From Ruminococcus gauvreauii (GTDB lineage Bacteria; Bacillota; Clostridia; Lachnospirales; Lachnospiraceae), in the NCBI RefSeq assembly GCF_025151995.1, contig NZ_CP102290.1:3596001-3660000 (forward strand): a stretch of DNA of 64,000 nt. Reading direction: 5' to 3'. Positions within the stretch are counted from its first letter, which is position 1. The number at the start of each line of letters is the position of its first letter. The notes below the pieces were generated by a model. It worked only from the letters and a program-made list of their open reading frames with translations. It did not search any database and was not told the origin of the DNA. Below are positions 42,791-51,389 of this stretch, piece after piece. The position numbers and the translations under genes are program-made.

Positions 42791-43981
42791 ATGAAGAGAA
42801 TCATGATACTCGGAGCTTCTGCGGGGCAGATGCCGATGATCAGAAAAGTGAAGGAGCTGGGATATGAGCTGGCGGTCGTAGATTACAACGACAGGGCCGT
42901 CGGTATTCCTTATGCAGATAAATTCTACCGCGCAAGTACGATTGATGCGGCTGCGGTCGTGAGAGCGGCAAAAGATTATAAACCGGACGGTATTACCACG
43001 GTTCAGACGGATATGCCAATGCGGGCTGTGGCAGAGGCCTGCAGAGAACTCCATTTACCCGGAATATCCCCTCAGGCGGCAATGAACGCAACGGATAAGG
43101 AAAAGATGATGGAGGCGTTCAAAAGGGCCGGCGTGAGCAGCCCGTGGTTCTGTGCGTTTGCCCCCGAGGATACGGCTGCATCCATAGTGGAAAAGATACC
43201 GTATCCGTGTGTCGTGAAGCCGGCGGACAATTCCGGGAGCAGAGGGGTATCGCTTGCTGAGAACGGTGAAGACGCTCCGGGGGCGATTGCGTATGCGCGC
43301 AGCCACTCCCGGAACGGAAGGATCATCGTCGAGGAATATATGACGGGGCCTGAAGTGAGCGTCGAGGTGATGATGCTTTCGGGGGAGGCAAAGGTGCTGG
43401 CTGTAACGGATAAGCTGACGACAGGCGCGCCGCATTTTATTGAGATGGGACACAGCGAACAGTCACGGCTCGGCGCTGAGGTCACAGAGAAGATCAAAAG
43501 ACTGGCAGAACAGGCAATGCTTGCCGTTGGGGCAGCAGAAGGGCCGGGACATGTCGAGATCATCGTGACCTCGAAGGGGCCAAAGGTGGTGGAGCTGGGA
43601 GCACGGCTCGGCGGAGACTTTATTACCACGGACCTGGTTCCCCTGGCTACGGGAGTTGATTTTGTGAAGGCGGTGATTCAGGCGGCCTGCGGGGAGAGAC
43701 CCGATGTGACGCCCAGATTCCGCAGGGCAAGTGCGATTCGGTTCATTCCTGCCGGGGAGGGAATCATCAGGGGCATCGAGGGTATGGACGAAGCCTTGAA
43801 GATTCCAGGCATCGTGAAGGCTGAATGCCTGAAGACTATTGGCGACAGGATACCTCCTCTGACCAGCAGTCTGGATCGGGCGGGTTATGTGATCGCTCAG
43901 GCGGACGGCCCGGAACAGGCGGTATCTCTGTGTGATCAGGCGATGAAAAAAATCAGGTTTATTGTGAGGGAGGAAGGCTGA
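42791..43981 (+). CDS. ATP-grasp ligase family protein 1 of locus C
   Basis: A 396-residue ATP-grasp protein: pre-grasp domain (RIMILGASAGQMPMIRKVKE), ATP-binding YPCVVKPADNSGSRGVSL and the metal-binding end HVEIIVTSKGPKVVELGARL. It is related to carboxylate-amine ligases. The start is ATG 42791. It follows the deacetylase gene after 7 bp, so it is probably co-translated with it. The likely role is to join a carboxylate to a sugar amine; the acceptor is unknown. Confidence 0.77.
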   Translation: MKRIMILGASAGQMPMIRKVKELGYELAVVDYNDRAVGIPYADKFYRASTIDAAAVVRAAKDYKPDGITTVQTDMPMRAVAEACRELHLPGISPQAAMNATDKEKMMEAFKRAGVSSPWFCAFAPEDTAASIVEKIPYPCVVKPADNSGSRGVSLAENGEDAPGAIAYARSHSRNGRIIVEEYMTGPEVSVEVMMLSGEAKVLAVTDKLTTGAPHFIEMGHSEQSRLGAEVTEKIKRLAEQAMLAVGAAEGPGHVEIIVTSKGPKVVELGARLGGDFITTDLVPLATGVDFVKAVIQAACGERPDVTPRFRRASAIRFIPAGEGIIRGIEGMDEALKIPGIVKAECLKTIGDRIPPLTSSLDRAGYVIAQADGPEQAVSLCDQAMKKIRFIVREEG

Positions 43982-43982
43982 C

Positions 43983-44600
43983 GTGTACCAGCGTTATCTG
44001 AAGCGGCTGTTTGACGTCGTCATTGGCATCGCTGCGTTTCCGATTGTGTGTGGGATTACGGTTATCGTGGCGCCGCTGATCTGTCTGGAAGACGGAGGAA
44101 GCGTGTTTTACAGGGCAAGAAGAAGAGGGCTCAATGGCAGAATATTTGTAATGTATAAATTCAGGTCTATGAAAATGAACGCACCGGACATACGAAACAG
44201 GGACAATTCCACTTACAATTCGCCGGAGGACCCGCGAATAACAAGAGTAGGAAGATTTCTGCGGCAGACTTCCATCGATGAGATACCGCAGTTTTTCAAT
44301 GTCCTGAAAGGCGATATGAGCCTTGTCGGACCGCGCCCGGTGACTACGGACAGACCGCTTTCGGATTATGATGAGAAGAGACGGGTGAGACTTACCGTCA
44401 GGCCGGGGATCACGGGGTATACGCAGGCATACTATAGAAATTCTGTTTCTCAGGAAGAGAAGCTGCAAAAAGACGCCGACTATGCCGGTCATGTTACGTT
44501 TTGGGGAGATGTGAAAATACTAATCAAAACGGTCGGGACGGTTTTACTTAGAAAAAATATTTATACGAATGCGGATGAAATGAAGAACCGGAGAATGTAA
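43983..44600 (+). CDS. Priming sugar-phosphate transferase (bacterial sugar transferase family)
   Basis: A 205-residue PglC-type enzyme: N-terminal membrane hairpin (LFDVVIGIAAFPIVCGITVI), RARRRGLNGRIFVMYKFRSM, QTSIDEIPQFFNVLKGDMSL, VGPRPVT and VRPGITGYTQ. It begins at GTG 43983, overlapping the end of the preceding gene. It starts the locus C repeat unit by moving sugar-1-phosphate onto undecaprenyl phosphate. Confidence 0.88.
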   Translation: MYQRYLKRLFDVVIGIAAFPIVCGITVIVAPLICLEDGGSVFYRARRRGLNGRIFVMYKFRSMKMNAPDIRNRDNSTYNSPEDPRITRVGRFLRQTSIDEIPQFFNVLKGDMSLVGPRPVTTDRPLSDYDEKRRVRLTVRPGITGYTQAYYRNSVSQEEKLQKDADYAGHVTFWGDVKILIKTVGTVLLRKNIYTNADEMKNRRM

Positions 44601-44610
44601 GGAGAAGAGT

Positions 44611-45813
44611 ATGAATGTAGCGGGTAAGAGGCTGCTGATCCTGGGCGCAGGCCGCGGTCAGGCGGGACTTTATAAAGCGGCGCGGGAAATGGGAATCAGA
44701 GCCATAGCAGGAACCATGCCGGGCGATAATCTGCCGGGTATCTCTCTGGCTGACGAAATCAGGTATATGAATATCGCTGATCCGGATGAGGTTGCAGAAA
44801 AAGCGGCGAATCTTGAGTTGGACGGAGCAGCGACCTGCTGTCTCGATACCGGTATCTCTGCCCTGGGAAGGATATGTGATGCCTTAAAACTGACAGGAAT
44901 CGGGGAAGATGCCGCGATCATGTGCAATGATAAATCCAGGATGAAGAAGGCTTTTATGGAGCACGGCGTCAGCACGGCGCAGTATTTTGAAATCTCCAGT
45001 GAACAGGAACTTGAGGAAGCTCTTGGTAACATTCCGCTTCCTGTTATTATCAAGGCGACAGATCTTCAGGGGAGCAGCGGTATCTATATTGCCAGGACAA
45101 AAGAAGCGGCTTTTGAGGGATTCCGTATGGCGATGCAGCTGACGAAACGTTCCTGCTGTATCGTCGAGGAATTCATAGAAGGCTGGGAATTTGGCGCACA
45201 GGCATTTGTTTACCGGGGCGAAGTGCTGTTTGTGATGCCGCACGGGGATGAGACGTTCATGAGCCATACGGCTGTTCCGGTCGGGCACTACGTTCCGCTG
45301 GAGTGCAGCCGGGATGTACAGCGGCAGACAGAGGAGGTGCTCAGGAAGGCGATAAGGGCAATCGGGCTGAACAACTGTGCAGTCAACGCGGATCTGATCC
45401 TGAGGGACAATAAAGTATATGTGATCGAGATTACGGGACGTGTGGGTGCGAACTGTCTGCCGGAGCTTGTCGAGATTAATTACGGTGTTGAATACTATAA
45501 GATGATTGCCGCGATGGCTGTTGGAGCAGACCCTCTGGAATACTGGAAAATGAGACCCCCTGTGCGGACCGCAGGATATGCAAAAATGCTGTTCTCGACT
45601 GAGCAGAAGGGGATTTTGAAGGACATCCGTTACACGGGACGGATGAGCGGCGATATTGTGGAGATTACTTTTTTCAGGAAGCCGGGGGATGAAATCCGGG
45701 TGTTTGAAAATTCCAATGATTGCATAGGGCAGATGATCGTGAAAGGCAGGACACTGGATGACTGCAGAAGAAAGTTAGAAGAGATGACAGAAGAGATAAG
45801 GATCGATGTCTGA
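44611..45813 (+). CDS. ATP-grasp ligase family protein 2 of locus C
   Basis: A 400-residue ATP-grasp protein (RLLILGAGRGQAGLYKAARE, PVIIKATDLQGSSGIYIART, VEEFIEGWEFGAQAF and NADLILRDNKVYVIEITGRV). It differs clearly from the one at 42791, so the locus carries two distinct ligases. AAGGAGAAGAG precedes ATG 44611. Two ligases beside a deacetylase suggest two amide additions or a short peptide-like substituent; this is inference. Confidence 0.77.
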   Translation: MNVAGKRLLILGAGRGQAGLYKAAREMGIRAIAGTMPGDNLPGISLADEIRYMNIADPDEVAEKAANLELDGAATCCLDTGISALGRICDALKLTGIGEDAAIMCNDKSRMKKAFMEHGVSTAQYFEISSEQELEEALGNIPLPVIIKATDLQGSSGIYIARTKEAAFEGFRMAMQLTKRSCCIVEEFIEGWEFGAQAFVYRGEVLFVMPHGDETFMSHTAVPVGHYVPLECSRDVQRQTEEVLRKAIRAIGLNNCAVNADLILRDNKVYVIEITGRVGANCLPELVEINYGVEYYKMIAAMAVGADPLEYWKMRPPVRTAGYAKMLFSTEQKGILKDIRYTGRMSGDIVEITFFRKPGDEIRVFENSNDCIGQMIVKGRTLDDCRRKLEEMTEEIRIDV

Positions 45814-45851
45814 ATTCAGAGTTCAGAGTTCGGTCTCAGGGAGAGAAATCA

Positions 45852-47084
45852 TTGAAAACATTATGCCTGTTTACGAATGCCTTTCCATATGGAAACTGGG
45901 AACCCTATCTGGAAACAGAGATAAAATTTTATGATGCGTTTGATCAAGTATGGATCTTTGCGCTGCAGACTCGCGGTGAACATCAAAAAGTCAGGAGAGC
46001 TGTGGGGAAAAATGTGAGCGTGATCCCGGTATGGTATGCCTCCAGATGCACATATCTGATAAACGCGGTGCGGGCAGTATTTGATCCCAACTTTTATCAG
46101 GAATTCCTGCGGCTTGTGAAAAGCAGGCGTTTCAGTAAAACGAATGTAATCAATCTGTTTGTTTTCTTCAGCCGGGCGCATTATGAAGTGGGAATCATCA
46201 GAAAGAAAATGAAAAATCAAAAGCCGGAGGGAGACGTCGTCTTCTATTCCTACAGGTTTGAGTATCAGCCCTACGTGGCAGTGATACTGAGAAAAAAGTG
46301 GAACCTGGACTGCAGGATTGTTGCCAGGGCACACAGATATGATCTGTATGAGGAAGAACACCGCGGCTCATACATCCCGATGCGGAAAGGCATCCTCGAC
46401 GAAATTGACTTCGTTTATCCCTGTTCGGACGACGGTACGGCTTATCTGACAAAAGGTTATCCGGAGTATAAAAACAAGGTGGCCACAAAATTACTGGGGA
46501 CATTGGACCGCGGCGTGAAAGCGTACGAGTGGAAGGATGCTCCGTATGAGATTGTGACATGCTCCAACGTGGTGAAAGTAAAACGGCTGGATAAGTTAAT
46601 CCGCGCGATGTCTTTGATCAGGGATGTGAACATCAAATGGACGCATTACGGGGACGGACTGCTGATGGAGGATATCAAAGCGCTGGCGGAAAAGATGCTT
46701 GGCGGGAATGTCACATATGTCTTTAAGGGAAATGTTGATAATGCGGCGCTGCTTGAAGATTACATCACAGAAAATTATTATTTGTTTGTAAACGTCAGTT
46801 CATCGGAGGGCATTCCTGTCTCGATCATGGAAGCGTCTTCCGTGGGCATACCGTGTCTCGCCACGGATGTCGGCGGGACCGGAGAAATAATTTCTGATGG
46901 CGTCAATGGCCTCCTCCTGTGCGCGGATGTCTCGGACCGGGAACTGGCGGACCGGATCACGTGGTTCTGCGGGCTGGACAGGGAGCGCTATCTGAGATTC
47001 CGCAAAGAGGCGAGACGGATTTGGGATGATAAGTATAACGCAGAAAAAAATTATTTGAGTTTTACCAGCGAATTATTCCGGTAG
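45852..47084 (+). CDS. Glycosyltransferase, GT4 family
   Basis: A 410-residue GT-B enzyme. The C-terminal half shows VTCSNVVKVKRLDKLIRAMS, THYGDGLLMEDIKAL and SSEGIPVSIMEASSVGIPCL, ATDVGGTGEII (E-x7-E motif). The start codon is TTG 45852 behind GGGAGAG. It adds a sugar to the lipid-linked repeat unit; the donor is unknown. It is the only clear dedicated transferase in locus C besides the priming enzyme, so the repeat unit may be short or other transferases lie elsewhere. Confidence 0.85.
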   Translation: MKTLCLFTNAFPYGNWEPYLETEIKFYDAFDQVWIFALQTRGEHQKVRRAVGKNVSVIPVWYASRCTYLINAVRAVFDPNFYQEFLRLVKSRRFSKTNVINLFVFFSRAHYEVGIIRKKMKNQKPEGDVVFYSYRFEYQPYVAVILRKKWNLDCRIVARAHRYDLYEEEHRGSYIPMRKGILDEIDFVYPCSDDGTAYLTKGYPEYKNKVATKLLGTLDRGVKAYEWKDAPYEIVTCSNVVKVKRLDKLIRAMSLIRDVNIKWTHYGDGLLMEDIKALAEKMLGGNVTYVFKGNVDNAALLEDYITENYYLFVNVSSSEGIPVSIMEASSVGIPCLATDVGGTGEIISDGVNGLLLCADVSDRELADRITWFCGLDRERYLRFRKEARRIWDDKYNAEKNYLSFTSELFR

Positions 47085-47118
47085 GGGAGTAACAGATTGA
47101 TAGTAAGAGGTGAAAGGT

Positions 47119-48570
47119 TTGCGTGTGAAGATCAAATCGTTATATGGATTGCTGGCAATAGCCGTGCTGCTGACAGCCGGTTTGCTGACAGGTGTCGGGG
47201 GCTGGTTTCTGCTTGTGTTGTCGGCATGGCTGTATTTACTGCTCTATGCCTGTCATAATATCAAAGACCGGAGTATGCTGTTTGCTTTTTTAATTGCTTT
47301 TTTTGTCTTCCTGCTGGGGAGAGATTTTCTGCAGCAATTCGTAAATTATAAAACCGAGAGTTTCCCGGGGGATGTGCAGGCACATGCATACATATCTTAC
47401 TTTGTATCGTTACTGACGCTTGGGTTATGTTATCATCTGTTCACGAAATATGGAAACAGACGCAGAAGGAGAAACTCAGACTATGTGAATCATGCCGGGA
47501 AGGTTGCATTGATTAAAAGAATAAGCCTGTATGTTTATTATGTTTCGTGGGTCTTTGCCGTCGTCTCCGAGATTGCCGCCGGAAGCTTTGTAGCGGCAAG
47601 AGGGGTTACGGGCTATTATACGGATTTCTCCGAGTATCTGGCAGGAAACACCATATTATATGTCATCAGTAAAATAGAGCTGATTATGCCTGTCGCATGG
47701 AATATCTATCTCGCAGCACGCCCGGATAAAAAGCAGATCAGGCGGCCGCTCATCCTCTATGTATGCTATCTCGTGATATCATTGGGCAGCGGGCAGCGTT
47801 CTACGGCGATGCTGGGAATCCTGTTTTTGTTTGTGTATTTCGTATATCGCGAGGGACTGAATCCGGACGAGGCCTGGATCACGAGGAAGATGGTGATAAT
47901 CGGAGTACTGGCTGTTCCGCTGCTGGCGGTGTTCGCGTCAGGTTATAGCATCTGGCGTGAGGGAGGGGAGATATCCGGCATCAGATTTATGGATGGATTT
48001 ATCAACTTCTTTTATGACCAGGGTGTTACCAGCAATGTTATGAAGAGAGCCTATATGTACAGGGATAAAATCCCGTCGGATCAGACATATATTCTGGAGT
48101 TTTTGCACAGCGGAATCTTTGCGCGGCTGTTTGGAATCAGGGTGTATCATGGAAACACTGTTGAACATGCATTGCACGGGGGGAGCTTTACACATGCGCT
48201 GGGTTACACCGTGATGGGAGATGCGTATCTGTCCGGAAGGGGGACGGGAAGCTGTTATATTGCGGAATTGTATCAGGATTTCGGCTATGCGGGCATCGTA
48301 CTGGGCAATGTACTCTATGCTCTTCTGATTGCGGGGATTGCAAACAGGAAAAAAGACGAGAGGGTGTTAACCACTGCAGTTCGTTTCATAATCATAACAC
48401 AGCTGCTGTGGGCGATTCGCGGCAGCTACACCGGATTTATCACACAGCTTTTCGCTCCGACAACAGTAATTACCGTCGTGTTCGTGTTTGTTCTGGCACA
48501 GCTGCTGTTCAGTAAAAAAGCAGGCGGTTTGGCACCTGGGGCGAGGAGTATCATGAATGGCAAAAGATAA
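47119..48570 (+). CDS. Oligosaccharide polymerase, Wzy-like
   Basis: A 483-residue membrane protein with about 10-12 helices (LLAIAVLLTAGLLTGVGGWF first) and the O-antigen-polymerase pattern near the end (DAYLSGRGTGSCYIAELYQD, then FGYAGIVLGN). The start is uncertain: GTG 47110, TTG 47119 or GTG 47125; the AGAGGTG at 47107-47112 favours TTG 47119. It should polymerise the locus C repeat outside the cell. The last 14 bp overlap the flippase gene. Confidence 0.75.
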   Translation: MRVKIKSLYGLLAIAVLLTAGLLTGVGGWFLLVLSAWLYLLLYACHNIKDRSMLFAFLIAFFVFLLGRDFLQQFVNYKTESFPGDVQAHAYISYFVSLLTLGLCYHLFTKYGNRRRRRNSDYVNHAGKVALIKRISLYVYYVSWVFAVVSEIAAGSFVAARGVTGYYTDFSEYLAGNTILYVISKIELIMPVAWNIYLAARPDKKQIRRPLILYVCYLVISLGSGQRSTAMLGILFLFVYFVYREGLNPDEAWITRKMVIIGVLAVPLLAVFASGYSIWREGGEISGIRFMDGFINFFYDQGVTSNVMKRAYMYRDKIPSDQTYILEFLHSGIFARLFGIRVYHGNTVEHALHGGSFTHALGYTVMGDAYLSGRGTGSCYIAELYQDFGYAGIVLGNVLYALLIAGIANRKKDERVLTTAVRFIIITQLLWAIRGSYTGFITQLFAPTTVITVVFVFVLAQLLFSKKAGGLAPGARSIMNGKR

Positions 48571-50005
48571 AACGATTCAAGAGTCAATGGGGTGGTCTCT
48601 TTTTTCAGAGGTGGCTGTTAAGTTTGTGGTCCCGATAACGAACATGATTCTGGCGAGGGTGCTCACACCGGACGCGTTCGGTGTGGTAGCAGTCTGCAAT
48701 ATGCTCGTCAGTTTTGTCGATTTAATCACAGATGCCGGCTTCGGCAAGTATCTGGTACAGCATGATTTTGAGAGTGAAGAAGAGAAGGAACGGTATGCCG
48801 ACGTGTCATTTTGGACCAATCTGGGTATCTCTGCCCTGATGACGGCGCTGATTATCCTGTTTCGGTTTCCGATCGCTTCATTTCTGGGGCACAGAGATTA
48901 CGGCAATGTGATAGCAATCGCCAGCGTACAATTGATGATCACGTCCGTCTCCAGCATTCAAACGGCGCTTTTCAGGAGACAGTTTGAGTTTAAAAAATTA
49001 TTTGCCGCTAGGATCTCGGCTGCGGCAGCCCCCTTAATGATTACAGTACCGCTGGCACTGGCGCTGCGCTCCTTCTGGGCATTGATCATCGGGAATATTT
49101 CCGGCGCACTGGTGAATGCGATCGTGCTGACAGCATTTTCGAAGTGGAGACCGGGGTTTTTTTATGAAGTCAGGATTCTGAAAAGGATGTTTAACTACAG
49201 TTTCTGGTCCTTATGTGAGGCGCTTGCGAATTGGGCGATCTTCTGGGTGGATACGTTTATCGTCGGGAGTATGTTTTCGGAATATCAGCTCGGGCTCTAT
49301 AAGAATTCCACGAATATGGTACAGTCCATTATGGGAATGCTGTCCGCGTCCATGAGTCCGGTCCTGCTGTCCGCTTTATCGCGTCTGAAGAATTCAAAAA
49401 AAGAATACTGCGACGCGTTTCTCAGTATTTATCATCTGATACTCTATCTTGTGCTGCCGATGGGGGCGGGCCTTTTCTTATACAGGGAGACCGCGACCCT
49501 TCTTCTGTTCGGAAACCAGTGGTCGGAGGCGGCCAATATCGTGGGTGCATGGGGGCTGATGATGCTGTGCAGTGTGACGTTCTACAGTCTTCCGGCTGAG
49601 CTGTACAAATCCAGGGGAATACCCCGGATATTATTTTTGTTTCAAATGCTTTACCTGGCCGTACTGATACCCGTCTGCATCGTCAGTGCCGGGTATGGTT
49701 TTTGGATCATGGTTTATGCAAGGTGTCTGTGTGTGCTGTGGCAGATGGTGATCAGTGTGATCTTTATGAAACGGTATATCGGGATAGCGCCCGGCAGATT
49801 TTTTGCGACATTTCCGATACCGTGCCTGACAACAGGCTGTATGGCCGCAGGTGCTGTTTTCATGAGGCGGTTCCTGAAGGGGACACTGGGCGACATGATT
49901 GCCGTCATCGTCTGCGTGATAATCTATATGATATTTCTTGCTCTGTTTGCAAGACGGCGGATAGCCGGGAGTGTCAGGCGTATCAGAGATGACAGTTTAA
50001 AATAA
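48557..50005 (+). CDS. Polysaccharide flippase, Wzx-like (MOP superfamily)
   Basis: A 482-residue transporter with 12-14 helices and the family start TIQESMGWSLFSEVAVKFVV, ILARVLTPDAFGVVAVCNML. It moves lipid-linked repeats across the membrane. It is the last gene of locus C. The next 200 bp (50006-50206) hold no gene I can support. Confidence 0.87.
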   Translation: MAKDKTIQESMGWSLFSEVAVKFVVPITNMILARVLTPDAFGVVAVCNMLVSFVDLITDAGFGKYLVQHDFESEEEKERYADVSFWTNLGISALMTALIILFRFPIASFLGHRDYGNVIAIASVQLMITSVSSIQTALFRRQFEFKKLFAARISAAAAPLMITVPLALALRSFWALIIGNISGALVNAIVLTAFSKWRPGFFYEVRILKRMFNYSFWSLCEALANWAIFWVDTFIVGSMFSEYQLGLYKNSTNMVQSIMGMLSASMSPVLLSALSRLKNSKKEYCDAFLSIYHLILYLVLPMGAGLFLYRETATLLLFGNQWSEAANIVGAWGLMMLCSVTFYSLPAELYKSRGIPRILFLFQMLYLAVLIPVCIVSAGYGFWIMVYARCLCVLWQMVISVIFMKRYIGIAPGRFFATFPIPCLTTGCMAAGAVFMRRFLKGTLGDMIAVIVCVIIYMIFLALFARRRIAGSVRRIRDDSLK

Positions 50006-50146
50006 AGGACAAAATCAATAACCTCCAAAAGGATAAGCGCCCGTGTTTCTGTTTTAGAACATAAAAGGGGAGCCATTGTTCCGGCAGATGATTCGTCTGC
50101 TTTGACAGCGGTAATTGATTAAATCTTAAAATGGTTAACAAAAATA

Positions 50147-50175
50147 TTGCAATTATTCAAAATATGTTATAAAAT
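50147..50175 (+). promoter_or_regulatory. Candidate promoter of the small-protein gene
   Basis: -35 TTGCAA (50147-50152), 17-bp spacer, -10 TAAAAT (50170-50175); a TATAAA overlaps at 50168. A second weaker -35 (TTGACA, 50102-50107) lies upstream. Transcription would start near 50182, 11 bp before the AGGAGG at 50193-50198. Confidence 0.4.
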
Positions 50176-50206
50176 AAATACCAATAATCAATAGGAGGCA
50201 TTTGAG

Positions 50207-50386
50207 ATGCAAAAGAAGGCTAAGCTAGGAGGAGTAGTACTGCCGGTTGTGATAGACACATTGCCTGGAAGAGAAATGAGAATATCATATATAGACAGAA
50301 GAAATTACTACGATCCCAAATCGAATCAGCGCCCCTACCTGTTGTCCCCTGAACATTTAGATAAGATGAAGGAATTACCTTATTAA
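50207..50386 (+). CDS. Small basic protein of unknown function
   Basis: A 59-residue ORF. It has a perfect AGGAGG eight bases before ATG 50207, its own candidate promoter and an intrinsic terminator 9 bp after the stop, so it looks like a real monocistronic gene. The sequence starts MQKKAKLGGVVLPVVIDTLP and ends SPEHLDKMKELPY. It has no signal peptide or membrane helix and is basic near the start. I do not recognise a family. Confidence 0.6.
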   Translation: MQKKAKLGGVVLPVVIDTLPGREMRISYIDRRNYYDPKSNQRPYLLSPEHLDKMKELPY

Positions 50387-50394
50387 AAATGATA

Positions 50395-50430
50395 GAATCA
50401 GTTCTGCCTGGCAGAACTGATTCTTTTTTT
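50395..50430 (+). terminator. Intrinsic terminator of the small-protein gene
   Basis: GAATCAGTTCTG (50395-50406) pairs perfectly with CAGAACTGATTC (50412-50423), a 5-nt loop between, then seven T (50424-50430). Confidence 0.92.
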
Positions 50431-50457
50431 GTCAAAGGTTAAATAAGGAGGATACAC

Positions 50458-51084
50458 GTGGGAAAAATTAAGATGCTGAATTTATATCGCTGCAGTTCGG
50501 CGACTAATAAAATTACAGAACAGGATATTCATTATTTTGTTACGGATTATTTTGACGGAATTAAAATAGAAGATCTGGACAGTGAAAAGATCACATTAGC
50601 GGAATGCATGGGAATTAAATTTGGTGCAAACAGTCAGAAGGCAGGCATTTCTCATCAGCGTTATTGTCTGTTTGAAGAAAAAAATTATGGAACGGAAGAT
50701 ATATTCGAAACCAGCGAGCAGTATCCTGTGCTGACGGTGATTCAGGTGTTTATGAATCCGGATATTTATCAGGCGGATTATTTTATGGATGACCAAAGCA
50801 CAGTTATTTCCTGCAGCGGTTGTATGGAAAAGGTGCAGGATTGCATCACAGAGAATTTTGCACGGAATAAAGACATTCAATGGAAGATGTACCGCCTGTT
50901 GACTGCTGGTGACTTTGCCGTGGTTGTGCGCAGCAGCCGCATTCATGATGCATATGACATTTCTACACTGATTCGCAGAATCTGCTTTCAGCCGAATCAT
51001 GTAGGAAAAAAGGAATCTACCTTTAGACGCTATGGAATATATGTACAAGGGAAACCATTTTCTTCACAAAATCCAGCTCTGTAA
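50458..51084 (+). CDS. Unrecognised protein, probably truncated
   Basis: A 208-residue protein starting at GTG 50458 behind AAGGAGG. I do not recognise it. It opens MGKIKMLNLYRCSSATNKIT and contains VISCSGCMEKVQDCI. The end (VQGKPFSSQNPAL) looks out of frame, because a second frame (51032-51196) carries a more protein-like sequence over the same region. This suggests a deletion or frameshift near 51040 and that the C-terminus is not native. Confidence 0.5.
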   Translation: MGKIKMLNLYRCSSATNKITEQDIHYFVTDYFDGIKIEDLDSEKITLAECMGIKFGANSQKAGISHQRYCLFEEKNYGTEDIFETSEQYPVLTVIQVFMNPDIYQADYFMDDQSTVISCSGCMEKVQDCITENFARNKDIQWKMYRLLTAGDFAVVVRSSRIHDAYDISTLIRRICFQPNHVGKKESTFRRYGIYVQGKPFSSQNPAL

Positions 51085-51196
51085 TCCGGATGAGATTGCA
51101 TTTGAGATTATGAACGCCGGGTTGAATGTGATCTGGCTTTATCCGGAGATGCCGGTGGTGGCGAATGCAATTGAGAGCAGAGAAATATTTATGTGA
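51032..51196 (+). pseudogene. C-terminal fragment of an unrecognised protein
   Basis: A 54-codon frame with protein-like composition (FLHKIQLCNPDEIAFEIMNA, then GLNVIWLYPEMPVVANAIES) but no ribosome site before ATG 51032. It overlaps the end of the 50458 gene in a different frame. It is best read as the tail of another or the same broken gene. No family is recognised. Confidence 0.4.
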
Positions 51197-51269
51197 GAGT
51201 TAATTAATGTAACCATACATTTTATACTGCATAATTAAACCCCAATCTGCAAAAATATCCGCCCATTTC

Positions 51270-51298
51270 TTGACATGCCGCGGATTTTCTACTATAGT
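51270..51298 (+). promoter_or_regulatory. Promoter of the glmM-glmS operon
   Basis: A near-consensus sigma-A promoter: TTGACA (51270-51275), 17-bp spacer, TATAGT (51293-51298). The start near 51305 gives an untranslated leader of about 85 nt before glmM. The leader shows no riboswitch fold that I recognise. Confidence 0.88.
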
Positions 51299-51389
51299 GT
51301 AACGTGGATAAAATGAAAGAATATATCCGCGAATCTAAGTCAGAAACCTTTGAGACAAGGGTTATTTACACTGAAAGAAGGGGATAACG

